Of a stretch of DNA of 64,000 bases, positions 60,123 through 64,000 are shown one piece after another. The DNA lies in assembly GCF_900172265.1 (NCBI RefSeq), contig NZ_FWFK01000001.1:372001-436000 (forward strand), in the 5' to 3' direction. Position numbers and translations under genes: made by a program. Source of the DNA: Roseivivax jejudonensis (GTDB lineage: Bacteria; Pseudomonadota; Alphaproteobacteria; Rhodobacterales; Rhodobacteraceae). The notes beneath the pieces are model-generated. The model ran no database searches, was not told where the DNA came from, and was given only the letters and a program-made list of their open reading frames with translations. The number at the start of each line of letters is the position of its first letter. Position 1 is the stretch's first letter.

Positions 60123-61445
60123 TCAGGCCAGCGTGCCGCCAAGCGAGTTCGGGCCACTCTCGGTGATCCGCACCCGGCGCAGATCGCCCGGCGCGATCGC
60201 CGTATCGGTCACGTGTACCGCGTGCAGGTAGTCCGACTTGCCCACCATCTGCCCCGGCATGCGCCCGGGCTTTTCGAACAGCACGTCGACCTCGCGTCCC
60301 ACCATCGCGTCCTGAAGCGCGCGCTGCTGCCGCGTCAGAAGCGCCTGCAGCCGCTGAAGACGCTCGGTCTTCACGTCCTCCGGCACCTGCGCGCGCTCGG
60401 CCGCGGGCGTGCCCGGGCGCGTGGAGTACTTGAACGAGAAGGCCGAGCCGTAGCCGACTGCCTCCACCAGATCGAGCGTGGCCTGGAAATCCGCCTCGGT
60501 CTCTTCGGGGAAGCCGACGATGAAGTCACCCGACAGGTGCAGGTCGGGGCGCGCCGCGCGCAGCCGCTCGATCAGCCGCAGGTAGCTCTCGGCGGTATGC
60601 TTGCGGTTCATCCGCTTCAGGATCCGGTCCGATCCCGCCTGCACCGGCAGGTGCAGGTACGGCATCAGCTTGTCGCAATCGCCGTGCGCCGCGATCAGGT
60701 CGTCGTCCATGTCGTTCGGGTGCGATGTGGTGAAGCGGATCCGGGCCAGCCCGTCGATCGTGGCCAGCTCGCGGATCAGCTGCGCGAGCGTCCATTCGCC
60801 ACCGGGCCCCGCCCCGTGATAGGCGTTCACGTTCTGCCCCAGGAGCGTGATCTCGCGCACGCCCCGCGCGACCAGCTCCTGCGCCTCGTCTAGGACCTGC
60901 GCCACCGGGCGCGACACTTCGGCGCCTCGGGTATAGGGCACGACGCAGAACGCGCAGAACTTGTCGCAGCCCTCCTGCACCGTCAGGAAGGCGGTCGGAC
61001 CACGCCGCGCCTTCGGCCCCCGCCCCTTCAGCGCGGCGAACTTGTCGTCCTCGGGAAAGTCGGTGTCGAGCGCCTTGGACCCGCTGCGCGCCCGCGCCTC
61101 GAGCTCGGGAAGCCGGTGATAGCTCTGCGGCCCCACCACGAGGTCCACCATCGGCTGGCGGCGCATGATCTCCTCGCCCTCGGCCTGCGCGACGCAGCCG
61201 GCCACGCCGATGCGCAGGTCCGGCTTTTCCGCCTTCAGGTCCTTGTAGCGGCCGAGTTCCGAATAGACCTTCTCGGCCGCCTTCTCGCGGATGTGGCAGG
61301 TGTTGAGCAGGATCATGTCGGCGTCGTCGGCGCTGTCCGTCGCGACATAGCCCTGACCGGCGAGCGCCTCGGTCATGCGCTCGCTGTCGTAGACGTTCAT
61401 CTGACAGCCGTAGGTCTTGACGTAGAGCTTCTTGGGCGCGGTCAT
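60123..61445 (-). CDS. miaB: tRNA-2-methylthio-N6-dimethylallyladenosine synthase
   Basis: 440 residues from ATG 61443-61445. The N-terminal MTTase domain reads [18 protein letters not shown] and [18 protein letters not shown]; the radical-SAM cluster site is [18 protein letters not shown] (CxxxCxxC). A C-terminal TRAM domain ([20 protein letters not shown]) completes the family plan. It methylthiolates A37 of tRNAs. The start codon at 61457 upstream has no better ribosome site. Confidence 0.96.
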   Translation of the reverse strand: MTAPKKLYVKTYGCQMNVYDSERMTEALAGQGYVATDSADDADMILLNTCHIREKAAEKVYSELGRYKDLKAEKPDLRIGVAGCVAQAEGEEIMRRQPMVDLVVGPQSYHRLPELEARARSGSKALDTDFPEDDKFAALKGRGPKARRGPTAFLTVQEGCDKFCAFCVVPYTRGAEVSRPVAQVLDEAQELVARGVREITLLGQNVNAYHGAGPGGEWTLAQLIRELATIDGLARIRFTTSHPNDMDDDLIAAHGDCDKLMPYLHLPVQAGSDRILKRMNRKHTAESYLRLIERLRAARPDLHLSGDFIVGFPEETEADFQATLDLVEAVGYGSAFSFKYSTRPGTPAAERAQVPEDVKTERLQRLQALLTRQQRALQDAMVGREVDVLFEKPGRMPGQMVGKSDYLHAVHVTDTAIAPGDLRRVRITESGPNSLGGTLA

Positions 61446-61567
61446 GCGGGCCTCCACGAGCCGGGAACGCGGGGATCAGGCAAGCGCTCTAGCGCAGATG
61501 CGCCCGGCCTTGCAATGCGGCGCCGCATCGCCGATTCTCCACCGAAAACGGGCAGACGCGGCGGAAC

Positions 61568-62437
61568 ATGCGATACACGGGGCTCGAGGCGTTTCTGGCG
61601 GAGGGCAAGTCGGCGCTGGCGAAGGGGCCGGTGGCGCTCGTCTTTGCCGAGGACGCGGTCGAGATCGACACCACCATCCGACACCACCAGCAAAGCGGAT
61701 TCGCCGCCGTCGTCGTCTTCGTCGCTCCGGTCTTCGACATCGCGCCCGACGTGGCCGACACGGTGCACCGCGTCGACTACGACCCGACGGCCGAGGACGC
61801 GGTGCCGGCGGCGGTCAACGCGGTGATCGCCGCGGCCCCCGGCGTCTGGTTGTTCTACTGCTACAACGCCGAGTACCTGTTCTACCCGTTCTGCGAGACC
61901 CGCTCGGTGGCCGAGATGCTGGCCTTCCACGCCGAGGAGCGCCGCGACGCGATGCTCACCTACGTGGTCGATCTCTACGCCGACGACCTCGACCGGTTTC
62001 CCGACGCGGTCTCGCTCGACCACGCGCATCTCGACCGATCAGGCTACTACGCGCTCGCCCGGACCGATCCGGCCAACCATGACCACCCGAAAGAACGCCA
62101 GCTCGACTTCTTCGGCGGGCTGCGCTGGCGGTTCGAGGAACATGTCCCGGCGACACGGCGCAAGATCGACCGCATCGCGCTGTTCCGGGCCCGGCCCGGC
62201 CTCGCGCTCCGGCCGGATCACACCTTTTCGGACGAGGAATACAACACCTACGCCTGTCCCTGGCACAACAACCTCACCGCGGCGCTGGTGTCGTTCCGCA
62301 CCGCCAAGGCACTGAAACGCAACCCGGGCTCCACCTTCGACATCCAGACCTTCGCGTGGCACAACTCGACCCCCTTCGAGTGGCACTCGCGGCAACTCCT
62401 CGATCTCGGCCTGATGGAGCCCGGGCAATGGTTTTGA
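61568..62437 (+). CDS. Conserved protein, possibly glycosyltransferase-like
   Basis: 289 residues. The N-terminal 150 residues alternate strands and helices (GPVALVFAEDAVEIDTTIRH, FAAVVVFVAPVFD, WLFYCYNAEYLFYPFCETRS) in the manner of a GT-A-like fold, but no DxD motif is clear. The C-terminal half is rich in Trp, His and Phe (FDIQTFAWHNSTPFEWHSRQ). A conserved family of Rhodobacterales carries this sequence; it is sometimes annotated as glycosyltransferase family 2. I regard the function as unknown. It is divergent from miaB. Confidence 0.6.
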   Translation: MRYTGLEAFLAEGKSALAKGPVALVFAEDAVEIDTTIRHHQQSGFAAVVVFVAPVFDIAPDVADTVHRVDYDPTAEDAVPAAVNAVIAAAPGVWLFYCYNAEYLFYPFCETRSVAEMLAFHAEERRDAMLTYVVDLYADDLDRFPDAVSLDHAHLDRSGYYALARTDPANHDHPKERQLDFFGGLRWRFEEHVPATRRKIDRIALFRARPGLALRPDHTFSDEEYNTYACPWHNNLTAALVSFRTAKALKRNPGSTFDIQTFAWHNSTPFEWHSRQLLDLGLMEPGQWF

Positions 62438-62449
62438 GCCGAAGCAAGC

Positions 62450-63124
62450 TCAGTCGAACTCCTCGGTAACGATGTCGTCCTCGGCGACGCCGATCTCGTT
62501 CAGCGCACCGGCGATATCGTCGAGCATCGCGTCCGGGCCGCAGACATAGCACTTGCCCTCGCCCGGCGTGACGTGCTCGGAAAGGAGGGCGCGCCCGATC
62601 TGGCTGGCGTAGAGCGGGCTCGACTCGTCGTCGGTCACGACGAAGACGCAACTCAGCCCCTCCATCCCCTCGAACGCATCCCGCAGGATGATGTCGCGCT
62701 CGGTCTTGTTGGAAAAGATCAGCGTCGAGCCCTCGAGCGTTCCGGCCTCCTTCAGCCGCTTGCGCAGGATCGCGATGAACGGGGTGACCCCGGCGCCGCC
62801 GGCGATGAACCAGCCCGGCCCCCGGTCTTCGATCGCCCCCCAGGGATCGTCGATCAGGACCGTGTCGCCCGGCTTCAGGTCGGCGATCTGCTCGGTGACG
62901 CCGTCATGCTCGGGATAGGACTTGATGACGAACTCGAGCGTCTCCTCTTCCGGCAGGCTGGTGAAGGTGAAGGGCCGCTTCTCCTCGCGCCAGCCATCGC
63001 GGTCGAGCGCGAGATCCGTGGCCTGGCCCGGGGAGAACGAGAACCCCTCGGGCCGGTCGAACACGAGGTGGTTGGTGTCGTGCGTCACCGGTGCGATGGA
63101 TCTGAGCGTCAGCGTATGCGGCAT
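62450..63124 (-). CDS. FAD/NAD(P)-binding ferredoxin-reductase-like oxidoreductase
   Basis: 224 residues. The FAD motif is KRPFTFTSLP (Arg-x-Phe-Thr-x-Ser), the NAD(P) region starts GWFIAGGAGVTPFIAILR and ends CYVCGPDAMLDDIAGALNEI. No iron-sulfur domain is attached, so it resembles flavodoxin/ferredoxin reductases or stand-alone reductase modules. Partner unknown. It converges on the preceding gene 12 bases away. Confidence 0.85.
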   Translation of the reverse strand: MPHTLTLRSIAPVTHDTNHLVFDRPEGFSFSPGQATDLALDRDGWREEKRPFTFTSLPEEETLEFVIKSYPEHDGVTEQIADLKPGDTVLIDDPWGAIEDRGPGWFIAGGAGVTPFIAILRKRLKEAGTLEGSTLIFSNKTERDIILRDAFEGMEGLSCVFVVTDDESSPLYASQIGRALLSEHVTPGEGKCYVCGPDAMLDDIAGALNEIGVAEDDIVTEEFD

Positions 63125-63290
63125 CGGAATCTCCCGTCGAAAGGTTCACGATCAACCGCGCGACGCCGCCAAGGTTCCGAGCTGCCCGCCCCACACGTCA
63201 GGGCGCCGGGGCCGGTTTTTCCACGGGTCCCGCGCCGACCGGCGGTGCGGCGCGCCCCGCCGATCCTTCATCTTGCCGAAAACCCCGGGG

Positions 63291-63375
63291 GTGCGGGGGC
63301 AGAGCCCCCGCGAATTGTGGGTACGGGGGGCAGAACCCCCGCGACGGTCAGGTGCGGCGGGCGGAGCTCCCGCGA
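63291..63375. repeat. Three tandem palindromic units, period 30-31 bases
   Basis: Near-identical hairpin-forming units at 63291-63313 (GTGCGGGGGCAGAGCCCCCG), 63321-63344 (GTACGGGGGGCAGAACCCCC) and 63352-63375 (GTGCGGCGGGCGGAGCTCCC), each ending GCGA, are separated by seven-base spacers. Each can fold as GGGGGC-AGA-GCCCCC-like hairpins. They lie in the 340-base gap between the reductase and ubiK, which has no gene. Confidence 0.75.
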
Positions 63376-63466
63376 GGTGCGCGTACCAGGGCGCGGCACC
63401 TGCGCATTCCGGATACGGGCGCGTCGCGTCCGGGCGTCACCGAGCGCGCGTCGCGCCGCGCGCGGC

Positions 63467-63715
63467 TCAGCCCCGGCCGCCCTGCTCGAGAGCGTCGATC
63501 CGGGCCTTCAGCGCCTCGTTCTCCTCGCGTGCCTTCTGCGCCATGGCGCGGACGGCGTCGAACTCCTCGCGGGTGACGAAGTCGCGGTCTGCGAGCCAGC
63601 GATCCATCATGCCTTTCATCGCCGTCTCGGCCTCGGCGCGGGCGCCCTGCGCCACACCCATGGCGTTCGTCATGAGCTGGCTGAAGTCGTCGAACACCTT
63701 GTTCCGGGTCTGCAT
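63467..63715 (-). CDS. ubiK: UbiK-family accessory protein (BMFP)
   Basis: 82 residues. The N-terminal MQTRNKVFDDFSQLMTNAMG and the C-terminal coiled coil DFVTREEFDAVRAMAQKARE, ENEALKARIDALE are the BMFP/UbiK pattern. UbiK assists coenzyme-Q synthesis in proteobacteria; in alphaproteobacteria the gene is often found beside lgt, as here. Confidence 0.85.
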   Translation of the reverse strand: MQTRNKVFDDFSQLMTNAMGVAQGARAEAETAMKGMMDRWLADRDFVTREEFDAVRAMAQKAREENEALKARIDALEQGGRG

Positions 63716-63827
63716 TCGGGGATCCTTTCCGCTGTCTCTGGCGTGTCGCCTTCGCTGTGTATATGGCCCGCGCGGCCGCCCGTCTCAAGGTTGACAGGGG
63801 GTGCGCCGAACCGCAAAGGAGTCGCCG

Positions 63828-64000
63828 ATGATCACTGCCGCGATCCCCTTTCCGCCGCTGTCGCCCGAACTCGTCTCGATCACGATCGGCGGGGTCGAGC
63901 TCGCGTTGCGCTGGTACGCGCTGGCCTACATCGCCGGGATCCTGATCGGCTGGTGGCTTGCCGTGCGTGCGCTCAAACGTCCGGCGCTGTGGCCCGCGAA
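63828..64000 (+). CDS. lgt: Prolipoprotein diacylglyceryl transferase (partial, 3' end beyond window)
   Basis: 57 residues are visible from ATG 63828 (AAAGGAG upstream). They read [20 protein letters not shown], then [20 protein letters not shown], the standard opening of Lgt with the conserved Arg-Trp-Tyr. Lgt adds diacylglycerol to lipoprotein cysteines, the first step of the pathway that Lnt (encoded at 54.7-56.2 kb) finishes. It is divergent from ubiK. Confidence 0.93.
   Translation, partial: MITAAIPFPPLSPELVSITIGGVELALRWYALAYIAGILIGWWLAVRALKRPALWPA

Overview
The window is GC-rich, densely packed DNA from an alphaproteobacterium, most likely a member of the Rhodobacterales (roseobacter group). 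The best single clue is a SAM/SAH-type riboswitch directly in front of metK, a class known mainly from that order. Tripartite tricarboxylate (TTT) and TAXI transport proteins, a DUF3572-pleD pair and the lnt-corC-ybeY-phoH-miaB housekeeping block fit the same placement. All names are family-level readings of the translated sequence; no database search was run.

Layout. 1-6.8 kb: a TTT transporter (tctB partial, tctC) divergent from a four-gene sugar-acid operon (IlvD/Edd-type dehydratase, DHDPS-type dehydratase, 2-oxoglutarate-semialdehyde dehydrogenase type ALDH, RraA-like protein). This reads as a non-phosphorylating pentonate-to-2-oxoglutarate (Weimberg-type) route, probably controlled by two matching TGTATGCGCATACA-type operators in the divergent intergenic region. 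6.9-11.4 kb: an accessory segment with a broken ferredoxin domain, an integrase N-terminal remnant, an XRE/ImmA pair, a ParB-methyltransferase fusion and a DUF5681 protein. 11.9-14 kb: three exported DUF4198/NikL-like proteins. 13.9-28.3 kb: a full type II secretion system (gspC to gspO) in several divergent blocks, with a LpoA/PBP1-type lipoprotein inserted between gspF and gspJ, and a DUF4331 protein plus a tiny acidic lipoprotein beside the prepilin peptidase.

28.3-46.2 kb is a lower-density accessory region. It holds a CMD-family protein divergent from a TetR regulator across a 41-bp double operator, a haloacid dehalogenase, a short tyrosine recombinase with a WGR protein, a sensor with no output domain, a broken XRE gene, a thermonuclease, a ruined RTX gene near an intact RTX gene, a LuxR solo, a TAXI protein, and a DUF3489-DUF2924-serine recombinase cassette next to tRNA-Gln. 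46.5-50 kb carries cyclic-di-GMP signalling: a degenerate H-NOX protein overlapping an HNOBA-GGDEF cyclase, and a PleD-like cyclase with a decayed first receiver. 49.9-52 kb is an ECF sigma / anti-sigma / Spy-like / EF-hand group. From 52.2 kb to the end is core genome: DUF983, NUDIX, riboswitch-metK, lnt, corC, ybeY, phoH, two envelope proteins sharing a cysteine motif, miaB, a reductase, ubiK and the start of lgt.

The best candidates for something undescribed are the lipoprotein embedded in the T2SS locus (no pilotin is recognisable), the H-NOX protein that has lost its heme ligand but keeps its cyclase partner, and the cysteine-framed motif shared by the OmpA-like protein and its neighbour.
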